A stretch of DNA of 17,653 bases from Thalassiosira profunda (Eukaryota; Bacillariophyta; Thalassiosirophyceae; Thalassiosirales; Thalassiosiraceae). The DNA lies in contig JALLAP010000262.1 in NCBI GenBank assembly GCA_036939355.1, positions 1 to 17,653 on the forward strand, given 5' to 3'. Shown here one piece after another: positions 7,384 to 17,217 of this stretch; position 1 is the stretch's first letter, and the number at the start of each line of letters is the position of its first letter. A program made the translations under genes and the position numbers. A model generated the notes under the pieces. The model did no database searches, was not told the DNA's origin, and saw nothing but the letters and a program-made list of their open reading frames with translations.

Positions 7384-10300
7384 ATGGGCAACGCCCCGTC
7401 GAGCACGGAGGCCTCGGGCTCTCCAGAAAAGACGACAGGTGCATTCAATTCCGCGGACAAAGGCGACGAGGCGTCGTCACTATTAGATGCCGGGAAATTC
7501 AACCCGCACATCTCCATCCAAATCCTCGGCGGCTCCGGCCCATCCGACGACGCGGCCGTTTACAACATTGATACAGCCAACCAGACGGTCGGCCAGGCGT
7601 TGGGCGCCGCCCTGGGAGGAGGGGGCAACGCCTCCTCGAGCGATCCGCTGTTGTCTTCCCTCCCGAAAGATCTCAACCCATCAGTATTGGGCGGGCAATT
7701 GGTCGCGGTGGGGAGATTGTGGCCCGGGAGCGGGCGGATGATGCGGTCGTACCGGCTGCGGGCGAGGGTTTCGAGGATAGACACCAAACCTGGCTCAACA
7801 ACAGAATCTGATAATGGAGCAGCGGCCTCCCTCCCGTGCACGGTCGAACTGGCGTGCAAGGCCTTCCTCGTCCGGTCCGAAGAGGGGGAGGGCCCATTGC
7901 GCGCAGCGCTGGCGGAGGGGGACGCCGAATTGAAGCGATTGCGGAGCCTCCTCTCCGATCCATTAAAACATCCGCACGTGCTGGCATATGCGCGGTGGGC
8001 CGTGGGTCAATCTTCCGCGCCGAACAACCAAGCTGCAGATGCTCCCGTGGCGAGGCCAGTGTATTTGCTGCGGCAGCATGCTCATGCATCACTCTCGGAT
8101 CGTCTTGTATCGAGGCCGTTTCTGACCCTCATCGAGAAGAACTGGATCACCTTCCAGCTCCTGAAGGCGATCCAATCCCTCCACGACGCGGGCGTGTGCC
8201 ACGGCCACCTCACCACGGAAAACGTCCTCCTCACCAGCTGGAATTGGGTCCTGATCGGCGATGTGGGATGCCAGCATTACAAGCCGGTGGTATTGCCGGA
8301 CGACGATCCCTCCCAGTGGCGGCACTGGTTCGAGGGGCGCGGAGGAGACGAGGTTAGGAAGGAGAGCTTGGGGGGGCACCACAGCGGGAACGGGGAAAGG
8401 AAGTGCTGTTTGAGCCCGGAGCGATTCTCCTCTGGAAGTGGGAATGACGAGGCACCGACCAAGCTTACCCCGGCCATGGACGTCTTCTCGTTGGGATGCG
8501 TCCTCATCGAGCTCTTTCTGAACGGCGAACGGGCATTGGACTTGGGAGATCTCATGGAGTACAAACGACTGGGAGGCGACGGATCGACGCTGCCCCAATC
8601 GCTCAAGCAGAAATTGGACAAGATCGAATCCTCGAAGATGCGGGCGGCGTGTCGGCACATGCTGAGCCTCGACCCGTCCGAGCGGCTGCAGCCGCTGGAA
8701 TATTTAGAGCGCCTCTCTTCGAGCTCGAAGAAGAAGAAGGGCAAAGCGGGGAAGGATGAGTCCAAGAGCGAGCCCACCCTCGCGCCGCTGCCGCCCTGCT
8801 TCGCGTCGGCGTTGTACCCGTTCATGCTGCGGTTGCGGACGCAGATTTTGTCGCCCGATGCCCGCATCGCCCTGGTGGCGTGCAACTATGGGGGAATCTT
8901 GAAGGCCACAGTCGGGGTTGACGATGAGTGGGGCGCGGCCTACTTTGCTCGAGCGCTGGGACCCTCGCTACGCCAGTTTGAGGATCCGGTGGCAGCAAAA
9001 GATGCTCCCAAATCGGAAAAAGCGTCGAAGGTTGGGAAGAGCAACGCCAAGAGCGACCTATCCCATTTCTCCTTGGACGAGCTTCTCGCCGAGACGGAGA
9101 GCCTCCTGTCGCAACTCGACTCAGGCGTGCTCGCAGCCAACGCGGAAAGCTCTTCCGATCAAACAGAAGTCGCATTGCCGAAGTCCTTGTCGATGTTCGA
9201 AAAGCCCAAAGGCTCTGATGTCAATCGGGCAGCATCGCAGGCCTCCCCATCGCAATCGGCAATCATCATACTGCTTCAGGTGGTGTTCTCTTCTGTTGGG
9301 CACGTGCAGCGGGCATCGTCCAAGTTTGTGGCGCTGAAATTGAGTGAGTGTCAATCTACATTCGCGCTATCTGACGTGCATTCCTGCGTGCTAACATCTT
9401 GCGACTCGTCATGCTCTTTCTGGCAGTGCATCGAATTGCCCTCTTCACATCCGACGAGATTCGACTTCAGAGGATAGTCCCTTTCGTGACGTCGCTGCTT
9501 CAGGATCCGGAGTCGATCGTGCGGGCATCGGGAATTTCGGTCCTCGCATCCGTCTTATCGCTGGTGACGACCTTCCCTCCATCCGATGCCATGCTCTTCC
9601 CTCGATACGTGTTCAAAAAGGTGGCCCATCTCATCACGGACTCTTCCTTGATTGTCCGAGTGGCGTTTGCGCAAAACATTGCCAGCCTCGCGGAAAGTGC
9701 GTTGCGCTTTCTCGATGTTGGACACTCCGTCAGCCTGTATGAGGCGGTGGCGGGGAGGCAAAGCGGTGGCAACGACAACGCTGGCACATCGTCTGCCATA
9801 TTTTCAGAAGAAGCCGCCAATCTACTCGGGAAGCAGAACAGCTCTTCCGATGATGGCGCTACTTCGCCAAGTGTCGATGCTTCCGCTCCCTTGTCTGTTA
9901 CAATCAAGAGCACCTACGATTCGGACCTTGCGGTGTTGCACGACGTGGTGTTTCGATGGGTGATCCACATCACTACCGATACTTCTGACCACTCGTCGCA
10001 GTCGAAGCAAGCGCTGTTGAGCGGGCTCCCTCGCTTGTGTCACTTCTTTGGAGAGGAGTACTCCTTCCAAATCCTGCCGATTCTTCTTGCTTTCTTGAAC
10101 GATCGGCAGAATTGGCAATTGCGGGCATCGCTCTGTCGGCACCTGCCATCGGTTTGCCTCTCTGTTGGGCGAGCTGCTACCGAACAGTTTGCGATCCCTT
10201 GCATCGAAACGGCGCTGAATGATGATGTGGAGCAGGTCATTAGCGAAGCACTGCGCTGTCTGTCGACGTTGGTGTCACTGTCGCTGCTGACTCGGGTCTC

Positions 10301-12558
10301 TCTTCTTGGAACTGAGATTGCGGGGGCATTGCCATCGCCCAACGAAAGCCCGTCAAGGTCTCGTCGCAAAAAGCAAGGCGTGATTAGAAGATGTGGCCCG
10401 CTGTTGCTGCATCCATCTCGGGTTGTGCGTACAGATGTGGCATCGTTGGTTCTCGTGAGCTGGAAGGTCCTTGGCGATACGGATGCAGAAGTCTTTGTCA
10501 ACCAACTGCTGCGACCGTACCTCCAGTACAAGCCCACCTTCGAGTCCATGCCCCACCTACTTGCGTGCCTCAAAGATCCTCTCGTGGAAACAACAACCGC
10601 CACCGAATCTTCCCAGGAAATGAAGAGCATCGACGCGGAGATCGAATTCTCGACCAAACTTGCCAACAGCCTTTCCGTGCCAAGCCAAAAGTCCGTGGAG
10701 TTGGTATCGAAGAACAGCCTCAAGTGGTTTGAGCCGTTGCATCTGGCTGCTGCAAAAGACCCAGAACTGAGCGCTGCATTCCACTCTCTTGGGTTCCTGT
10801 CACTTCAGAAAGGTGAGCTGTACCTGCTATTGCTAATTGTATCGTTGTCGACAAGCTTCTGACACATACTCCCTTCGTCCTTCTCTAGTTTATGGCCTTG
10901 GTATCGAACACCCGACCAACATATCGCCTCACATCCTGATCAATCGGGTGGACGAGAAGAAGCTTTCGGGTCTGGTTGGAAACAAGGAGGACATTTCAGC
11001 TGAGGTAATAGCTTCCTTTCTTACCCGGCCTGAGGTGAAGGTTCTCGAATCGGCAGGAGGCGGAGAATGGGGATCCTCTTCCGTAAGCGATCAGTTGGTG
11101 CCAGAGAGCTCGGCAGTGCACAGCAAAATTGGGGTCTTGGATGTGCCTCCCCTTTCGCCCAGCTTTGGTCTTGCTCGCGTCGTCGGCGATACTGCAAGCA
11201 CAGCGAGGCATCACTGGAGTCCAAAAGAGGACAACCTGGTTGGGAGCACAGGAGCATCTGAGCATATGGGACCAGTCAACCGCTTGGCAGTGTCAGAGGA
11301 CGAATCGTTCTTCGTGTCCGCTAGCTACGATGGCACGAGCAAAGTGTTTGAGCTTCGTCAGGCGCACGATTCTGGTGGTGACATTCAGAGCTGCCTGACC
11401 TACGATGGCCACAAGCTCGAGAACGGGCTAGCTCCTGTCAGAATCAACGACGTCGCAATTTTGGAGCACAGCCATTCGGCGGCAACGGCGGCCAGTGACG
11501 GATCGCTTCATGTTTGGAGGGTCGACATGGTAGCATCTCATCAGACCCAACAAGCCAAGAGGCTAAGAGTGTCGGGACACACCACTTTGCGCCGCATCAA
11601 CCCCGGCGAAGGAGAAGTGCAGGCTGTTTCCCATTTCAACTCGCCATCAGCTTCGATATTGGCCTACGCCACGCAGAAAGGCAACATTCATTCACTGGAC
11701 ATCAGATGCGCACGCGAGCCCTTCGCCCTGAATCTGAGGCCCGAGCTGGGATACCTGACGGACATGGAGGTTGGCAATGGCAAGAATTGGATTGTGGCCG
11801 GCACGAGCCGAGGATACGTTGGCTTGTGGGACATTCGATACCAGACGATGGTGAAGCTCTGGCGCCACAATAGGAGTTCTCCAATCAAACGGCTCACCCG
11901 AGGTTTTGCTGACGTCCAAGACGAGTCCGCCCGCCCTCTTGTCTTTATGGGTTTGGACAGCAACGAAGCTTCTTTGTTCGATGTGTCCACGGGTGGCTGT
12001 CTCCAGTGCTATCGAGTTCTAGATTCTCAGCTTTCGTATGTGGATCAGTCGGCACTGCCTCCAGACTGCCTCGCGATGCCCTCTCTCGAAAACGTCAACA
12101 TTCCCGGCCGTTCAGGGAAGCGGCTCGTGTCGCTGGACGCAGCGATCCAAATGACCACCCGGCGCCCAACGACCGATAGCATCAACGCATTGATCGGCGG
12201 CATCAACCGCCAAGGCCCCTCCTATCTCATGACGGGCGGCTCGGATGGCCAGATTCGATACTGGGACATGAACACGGCGTCCAAATCCTACTGCGTGAGC
12301 GGCCTGGAGCGCAATCAGCCCCCGCCCAGCTTCGAGCAGGTGCAACACGGCCGCACTTCGCGCTTGATTCTTTGCCGTCAGCCGGCCATGCCCCCGACGG
12401 GACTGATGGAAAGCAGCAAGCTCCCGTTGCGCAACCGGCAGGGCGCGGCCAAGTGCGAAAGCCGACATCTGGACTCCATTCTCGATCTCAAGGCCGTGAA
12501 GCATCCGTCGCTCCTGTTGAGCGCCAGCCGGGATCACACAATCAAGCTGTGGGCTTAG
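7384..12558 (+). CDS. VPS15: VPS15 / PIK3R4: regulatory (pseudo)kinase subunit of class III PI3-kinase (three exons)
   Basis: Exons are 7384-9343, 9427-10812 and 10889-12558, giving 1671 residues against about 1,360 in human. MGNAPSST is an N-myristoylation signal, as in other VPS15 proteins, and fixes the start. The kinase-like domain (about 105-445) has ELACKAF (Lys159), CHGHLTTENVLLTSWNWVLI (272-291), GDVG (292-295) and LSPERF (343-348). The TSWNWVL line is diagnostic of VPS15. The catalytic-loop Asp is replaced by His275 (HGH instead of HGD), and the glycine-rich loop is not evident. A helical HEAT-repeat region spans about 630-1110. A WD40 propeller spans about 1241-1671, with SYDGTSKVFEL, SDGSLHVWRVD, GYVGLWDIR, GSDGQIRYWDM and SASRDHTIKLWA at the very C terminus, as in the family. 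VPS15 scaffolds VPS34 and Beclin-1/Vps30 on endosomal and autophagic membranes for PI3P synthesis. The gene is head to head with the glutamate receptor gene and tail to tail with syntaxin-18. Confidence 0.95.
9344..9426 (+). other. VPS15 intron 1
   Basis: This 83-nt phase 1 intron has donor TTGA|GTGAGTG and acceptor CTTTCTGGCAG|TGC. Splicing rebuilds ATG (Met654) and joins SSKFVALKL to HRIALFTSDEIRLQRIVPF, matching the continuous HEAT region of other VPS15 proteins. Confidence 0.9.
10813..10888 (+). other. VPS15 intron 2
   Basis: This 76-nt phase 1 intron has donor AAAG|GTGAGCTG and acceptor CCTTCTCTAG|TTTATGG. A likely branch point, TGCTAATT, lies inside it. Splicing joins LGFLSLQK to VYGLGIEHP in the linker before the WD40 domain. 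Confidence 0.88.
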
Positions 12559-12626
12559 CTACTTGGGGTTCCACCATTGTGGTATTCTTATCATCCCCAA
12601 TGCACAGACAGTAATTCGCTAACGTG

Positions 12627-14073
12627 TTACGGCAGGATCCAATTGAAAAACAGCAGCAGCAGCGCCATGAGCACGATGAACGACGCCATCGGATGGCGGC
12701 TTTTTGCCCCCCGATCTGCCGCATCGACCAAATTGTCCTGCCCCTTGTCCACGTTCTCCTTACTTTTCACCGCCCCGTCGTGAATGGCGAATATGTCCTC
12801 CTGTTGTTCCGTAATCAGGTCCGTGAAGCGCGACAAGAGGGTGGTGATGGCCACCATCGATTGCTCGACCTTCTGGACCGAATCCAGCTCGGACGTTTGA
12901 TAGGTGGCGAGGAGCATGGCCGACTCCCGATGCAGTTGGTCCCTGTGCTGCTCCTCTTTCTCGTAGGAAGGCGGCGGGACGTTTCGCGGGCGCGGTTGTT
13001 GCGTGGGCTGTGCTGTGTTCTGCGGTGCAACGATTCCCCGCTCCTCCAGCGTCGGTTTGGGCAGATTCATGAACCGCATCACCGACGAAGGCGGGAGCAA
13101 ATTGGCCGCAACATCCCCCGCACCAGCTTCATCCCCCTCTTCTTTCTCCTTGCCGTACACCCCCAAAAACTCGTCCTTCTCCTGCTCCCGCTCCCGCCGG
13201 TCCGTCTCGGCGTCGTGCTCCCCCACCTCCCACTGCGCCGGAGGCAGCGATCGCCGCGTCGAATCCCCCCACGCCCGCGTCCGGAACAGCCGCATGGGAT
13301 TCTGGGCAATCTCCAGCGCCCCGTCCCCCGCCAGGCTGTGGACGCTTTGCGACGCCGCCTTCTCCCGCTGGGATTGCAGGTGCGTCATGGGCTCCATGAT
13401 CTCGGATTTGAGGCGCTGCATGAGGCAGGACGCGATGGCGGCGCGGTGGCCGACGGGGCCGGTCGCCCATTGGTGGGGATCAGCGGCGGCGTCGCCCTCG
13501 GGCGTCGCTGCTTGCCGCAGGGAGTCTATTTGCCTGCGCAATATTGGATGAGCATAAGGATGAATGAGACACAAGATGTGCACTGCAAAATACTTACTTG
13601 GCCATCCCCGCACTGAAGCTCGCCGCCGCCGTCTCCAAAATCGATCGATCGGCGTTGGTCATTGTCCCTTCTCCCCCGGCCTCCTGTTCTCTCCCAAAAC
13701 AAATGTCCAGCGCGTCGGTGGAGCTGACGTACGAAGCGGCCTTTTGTCGAATCATTTGCGACACCTCGTCGATGGAGGCCGACATGGCCATTGCGGTGGA
13801 CATCCAGGAGTCCATATTTGCAGCTTCATTTTGTTGATTATTGCCATTGAGGGTCATGTCGATGGCGAGGTAGCCGGGGGCCGCCCAGCACCCTCCTCCC
13901 AGCACCTCCCCACATCCACCTGCACGTGCACCAAAATTTTGGCCCTCGGATTCACGGTCGTCTTCGACGTTCAGCCGCTGCCGTTTGGGATCCCGCCCCA
14001 GGAATATTTCGTGGCAGCACGACCGCCACTCGCGGGTGCGGTCGTGGGCGGCGTGGGGGTGGCGGGGCTCCAT
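12627..14073 (-). CDS. STX18: Syntaxin-18/Ufe1-type Qa-SNARE (two exons)
   Basis: Exon 1 is 14073-13598 and exon 2 is 13533-12627, giving 460 residues. The start at ATG 14073 gives MEPRHPHAAHDRTREW, where DRTREW begins what looks like the syntaxin-18 N-terminal helical domain (about 10-215). A charged, low-complexity linker follows (about 220-350). The SNARE motif is about 373-432 (SELDSVQKVEQSMVAITTLL, then TEQQEDIFAIHDGAV), with a Gln at the expected zero layer and the KENVDKGQDNL segment matching the syntaxin-18 ENIKEGNEDI line. A C-terminal anchor, MASFIVLMALLLLFFNWILP (441-460), ends the protein; the FxxW ending also resembles syntaxin 18. The protein is tail-anchored in the ER and serves retrograde Golgi-to-ER fusion in known members. 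The N-terminal third is the least certain part, because the frame remains open upstream of the chosen ATG. Confidence 0.85.
13534..13597 (-). other. Intron of the syntaxin-18 gene
   Basis: This 64-nt intron on the minus strand has donor GCCAA|GTAAGTA and acceptor ATATTGCGCAG|GCA. It is phase 2. Splicing joins FSAGMAK to QIDSLRQAATPEG in one helical domain. It is the shortest intron in the window and carries a TATTTTGCAG pseudo-acceptor close to the donor. Confidence 0.85.
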
Positions 14074-14685
14074 CGTTTGGGCGCGGCAGGGTGGGGGCGG
14101 GCGAGGGAGCGGAGGGCGGAGATAGGAAATCGGAAATCGGAAATCGGCCGATACATACGTACTTACGTAAAAGTAGTTAACCGTATCTTTTGCAATTTGC
14201 AATCCGCGCTCGCTCGCAACACCACACCCCGCTTCGAACGCCCTCCTCTCCTGTGGAGCCAATCAACATCAGCGGGAGGCAGGAGGCCTTGCGAGCAAGT
14301 GTCATTGACGCTCTTGTGAGCACAACGAGCCGGATTTGCAAACCTGGGTGGTACATCAGGTTGGCGGACCAGGAAGTGAAGGGATTGGGTCAGTCGTCGG
14401 TGAGGGGGGTGGCGCGTGAGCGCAGAGTCGGTGTGGGGAACCCATCACACGGGAGGCCCTGCGGCGGGAGAGCGGAGCCATCAATACTGGCAGGAGCCAC
14501 GCAACTCTGAAATACAGGGGCGAATCTCGCCATCTAGGACGAGGGCCGGGAACTGCGCCCGCGTGAGGGACGAGGGAAGGACGAGCGAGCAGCCTCCAAA
14601 TTGATGGGCAGCCCCACAACTACTGCTACTGCTGCACGGCCCAGGCTCCTCGCTATTCCACTTCCAAACGACACTATATTTTGCA
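14074..14685. promoter_or_regulatory. Divergent upstream region between syntaxin-18 and the PH-like membrane protein gene
   Basis: These 612 bp contain no convincing gene, although short ORFs are open on both strands because of the GC-rich composition. They hold a 7-bp tandem repeat at 14125-14147, two overlapping-phase TTGCAA palindromes at 14190-14195 and 14197-14202, and a TACGTA-rich stretch at about 14154-14169. The right end places TTGCAA directly on the next gene's ATG (14681-14686). Confidence 0.45.
14125..14147 (+). repeat. GGAAATC heptamer tandem repeat, 3.3 copies
   Basis: Three perfect GGAAATC units are followed by GG. The repeat lies about 50 bp upstream of the syntaxin-18 start codon on the minus strand, probably in its 5' UTR or promoter. 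It is a short simple repeat and may have no role. Confidence 0.7.
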
Positions 14686-15390
14686 ATGGACTGCGAAGCG
14701 ACCAAGCTCGCGCGGTCCTTCCGCTGGACCGACCAGTTCTTCGAACGGGAGGAGGGCCTCGTGGCCGTCTTCGACTTTGATTACGACAAAATTGCCGCCT
14801 TCCGGAAGGACGTGGCGTGCGTCTCCCTTCTCTTCCCGCCCGTTCTGGTTTGCAGCGCCCTGTTTTGCTGGCCGTGCTTTTTTCGACAGCAGATCGATTG
14901 GGATGTCCATTCCCAACACGTGGCCGTGACGCGGGATGGGATCAAGTACGTGAAGGAGCGGCGCAAGACGGGCTGCGGGTTGGGATGTCAGGATGCTGGG
15001 AGGGTGAGCAAGACGGTGCCATTTGACAAGATTACGGACTGCGATGTGACGGAGGCGGCGGGGGCGACGTGCTGCTGCGTCGAGAACGTTTTGAGCGTGG
15101 TGAATGTGGACACGGCGTCGAGCGGGGGGAATGCGGAGGGCGGCCCGCGGCACGAATTGACGCTGGCGGGCTTGAAGGAGGCGGACAAATTCAAGCAGCT
15201 CGTGTGGGCGATGAAACGGGCGGGGGCCAAGGGGCAGGCGGTGGCGACGGCACCTACGGTGGCTCCTCCGGCCATGGCAATGGACCGAGGAGGAGAAGGG
15301 GGTGGCAACGAGGAGACGAACGAGATATTGAGGGACATTCGCCGGGAGCTCGTTGAGCTGAATGCGAACATCAAGGGCATTAAGGAGTAG
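14686..15390 (+). CDS. Membrane protein with bacterial-PH-like domain
   Basis: The protein has 234 residues and no introns. Residues 43-66 form a hydrophobic stretch (VSLLFPPVLVCSALFCWPCF) that could be a hairpin or single anchor and is rich in cysteines that might be palmitoylated. Residues 70-178 read HVAVTRDGIKYVKERRKTGC, KTVPFDKITDCDV, CCCVENVLSVVNVDTASSG and KFKQLVWAMKR. This is the strand order of a bPH2/YdbT-like domain: a surface-anchored PH fold with a VPFDKI line. Related proteins occur in several protists, from memory. A Pro/Ala/Gly linker (180-208) leads to a short amphipathic helix (209-234, NEILRDIRRELVELNANIKG) likely to form a coiled coil. Biochemical function is unknown; membrane-bound lipid or protein binding is an inference. 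The start codon overlaps a TTGCAA motif (TTGCAATGG). Confidence 0.82.
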   Translation: MDCEATKLARSFRWTDQFFEREEGLVAVFDFDYDKIAAFRKDVACVSLLFPPVLVCSALFCWPCFFRQQIDWDVHSQHVAVTRDGIKYVKERRKTGCGLGCQDAGRVSKTVPFDKITDCDVTEAAGATCCCVENVLSVVNVDTASSGGNAEGGPRHELTLAGLKEADKFKQLVWAMKRAGAKGQAVATAPTVAPPAMAMDRGGEGGGNEETNEILRDIRRELVELNANIKGIKE

Positions 15391-15486
15391 GTAGAAAAAG
15401 AGGTGTTCAACTCCCCGAGACTCGCGTCTGTAGATATTATTGTTAACGTCGAATGATATGAACTGCTTTTGCGTTGGAATGGCTTG

Positions 15487-16125
15487 TCAAAAGAGATACA
15501 GCGTGTCCACCAGCAGCGCCAACGTGCTCGCGTGCGACGGTGCTCCCGTCGCGACGGGCGAAGGCGAGCTCTGCGGCACGCCATCGCGATGCACGGGCCA
15601 GTTTGATGACGGCAGTTCCTCCGATGCATCGCCCTCATTCAAGTGGGATGCTATCCTCTTGCCCTCGGTTTCCCACTGGGAAAAGTCACTGCTGCAATTC
15701 AGAAGCACCCTCAACTTCTCCTGCTGTTCTTTTTGTCTCTGCATCTCGTTTGCCCTCTCCTTCTCACATTCGACCGCCTCTTCTTCCCACTGCTTCGCTC
15801 GCGCTGCTCGTTTCTCCTCGGCGTACTCGCGCTTGAATAACCTTATATCTTCTCTTGTGTAGAACAGTGTGTTTGTATCGAATGCCTCGCTCGCTGGCGG
15901 GGCGTGCACGGAGGCGATCAAAGAGTTGGGCGAGAAGTGCACCGACCGCCGGCGTTTGGGCCGTGCGACCACGCCGTCGCGGGCGCCTCCGCGCAGGATG
16001 CCTCGAGATTCATCGCGGGCGACGGATGGATTGGCCGCAGAGGAGCGCCCACCGCCCCACATGGGCCCGTACAGGTTGGGAAGAACCAAGACGTCCATCG
16101 AGTCTGCATCCGGACGAGGCGACAT
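15487..16125 (-). CDS. Conserved-looking protein with RVxF-like motif and coiled coil
   Basis: The protein has 212 residues and no introns, and the family is not recognised. The start is ATG 16125, the first ATG after an in-frame TGA upstream, and TTGCAA directly precedes it. A Gly/Arg-rich N terminus ends in RPKRRRSVHFSPNSLIASVH (55-74). Within it, RSVHF fits the (K/R)-x-(V/I)-x-F docking motif for protein phosphatase 1, and KRRR could be a nuclear localisation signal. DTNTLFYTREDIRLFKREYA (83-102) resembles a V-x-F ... (L/W)(F/W)Y-x-x-x-(E/D) pattern I recall from many stramenopile proteins. Residues 94-142 are Glu/Lys/Arg/Gln-rich, predicted coiled coil. The last residues (STLALLVDTLYLF) are hydrophobic and could be a short tail anchor. 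The PP1 link is inferred from the motif alone. Confidence 0.7.
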   Translation of the reverse strand: MSPRPDADSMDVLVLPNLYGPMWGGGRSSAANPSVARDESRGILRGGARDGVVARPKRRRSVHFSPNSLIASVHAPPASEAFDTNTLFYTREDIRLFKREYAEEKRAARAKQWEEEAVECEKERANEMQRQKEQQEKLRVLLNCSSDFSQWETEGKRIASHLNEGDASEELPSSNWPVHRDGVPQSSPSPVATGAPSHASTLALLVDTLYLF

Positions 16126-16477
16126 TTGCAAATACCGCGGTGCTACGCGGCCGTCCTCTTCAACGTTGGTGAGGGTGTGCACAACTGTGCTTCAACCGAG
16201 GACAATGGCGATAACCGCGACGCTTTCCAGCCACAACCGGCCATCCAGCCCTCAGCGCTGGCGACATGTTTCATTCACTGAGGCCCTTGTGTGATGCGAC
16301 ACTCTCGGGAGAAGGCATCGTATCATTGTGACCTTTTGTGAGACATCGGACAAAACAGTTCACGATGAGGTCGATCTGGACGACTTTCGAGGAGGCTTCT
16401 GCGCGCGCAGCGTCGCTCGCTCCCACAACGTGCTCATAAATCTTCTTCCGTGCATCGCATCCAACTAAATTGCAACC
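16126..16477. promoter_or_regulatory. Divergent upstream region
   Basis: These 352 bp lie between two head-to-head genes and contain no supported gene. TTGCAA sits at both ends: 16126-16131, directly abutting the minus-strand ATG, and 16470-16475, two bases before the plus-strand ATG. A CATAAATC element at about 16435 is the nearest thing to a TATA box, about 40 bp upstream of the plus start. Confidence 0.45.
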
Positions 16478-16927
16478 ATGGCCTCGTCCACCTGCTTTGG
16501 CGCAACCGCCCCGCCCGCCCTCGACGTCGCGCGGCGGGTCTCTGACACTGACGTCTCATCCGCCTCGGCCGCCGACCTCGACGCCTTCGACTTCCTCCTC
16601 GACGACGGCTGCGACGCCGCGATGGAGGCAGATCCCTTCGGCGCCGACGGCAACCCCGACGGCGTGGCGGCCCTCGACGAATCGTGGGACGAACGGTTCG
16701 CGGCCGAGGCGCCGAGTTTTCGGGTCACGGTCACCGCCCCCCGACGCCAGACGAGCGACGCCTCCCTCCTGTCCTTGGACGCCGCGGCTCCCATCAATCC
16801 AACGCTCGCGCCAGCAAGCTACACCGAGGCATTGCGCAATCTCGCCGCGTCGATGCGGCGGACGGAGGCGTCGCGTCGCCAGGTGATGCTCCAGCGCGAT
16901 TGGCTAAAGCGGCAGCGGGATGCATAG
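16478..16927 (+). CDS. Small acidic protein with C-terminal basic helix
   Basis: The protein has 149 residues and no introns, starting at ATG 16478 in the context AACCATGGCC. Residues 1-75 are Asp/Ala-rich and acidic (ADLDAFDFLLDDGCDAAMEA). The C-terminal 36 residues, SYTEALRNLAASMRRTEASR then RQVMLQRDWLKRQ, form a strongly basic amphipathic helix. I recall a similar SMRRTE-x-SR pattern from small predicted diatom proteins, but no function is attached to it. The acidic N terminus plus basic helix could suit a nucleic-acid- or protein-binding regulator, which is speculative. Codon use is very GC-rich at third positions, as in neighbouring genes. Confidence 0.65.
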   Translation: MASSTCFGATAPPALDVARRVSDTDVSSASAADLDAFDFLLDDGCDAAMEADPFGADGNPDGVAALDESWDERFAAEAPSFRVTVTAPRRQTSDASLLSLDAAAPINPTLAPASYTEALRNLAASMRRTEASRRQVMLQRDWLKRQRDA

Positions 16928-17217
16928 ATGCACTCTCCGTCGCGGTAGGGCCAGCTGAACGGTGTGCGCAGCCGCAGGAACCATGCGACTGCAGGGCAAA
17001 CAGAGAGGCGACATTGATGGGCCAACGAGATGCCATGTGCTTGCACATATTGCATTAAATAGGAAAGAGTCTTCCAAACAAAACATAATCCTCTATGTTA
17101 CAAAAACAAACAGTCAACAATCGTAGGTACAGGTATCCTCTCTATTCCTCGAACTACACATCCTCTCTAAGATGCTACGGACGTATTACTCGCATCGTGG
17201 CGAAACGGGCTCGAGCA

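Noticed and set aside
10040..10723. A 227-codon minus-strand ORF opposite VPS15 exon 2.
   Set aside because: VPS15 HEAT-region coding on the plus strand explains the interval; the antisense peptide has no recognisable feature.
12624..13616. A 330-codon ORF on the plus strand, fully antisense to syntaxin-18 exon 2.
   Set aside because: Its peptide is low-complexity and Arg/Pro/Leu-rich without domain signals. The minus strand encodes a clear SNARE with anchor, so the open frame is a by-product of GC-rich codon use.
13913..13943. A second TGCACGTGCACCAAA match similar to the bidirectional promoter palindrome.
   Set aside because: It lies inside the syntaxin-18 coding sequence and CACGTG occurs several times in coding regions, so the match is probably chance.
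14190..14619. Short ORFs on both strands in the 612-bp divergent region.
   Set aside because: No domain, no good start context and no codon pattern unlike background; treated as non-coding.
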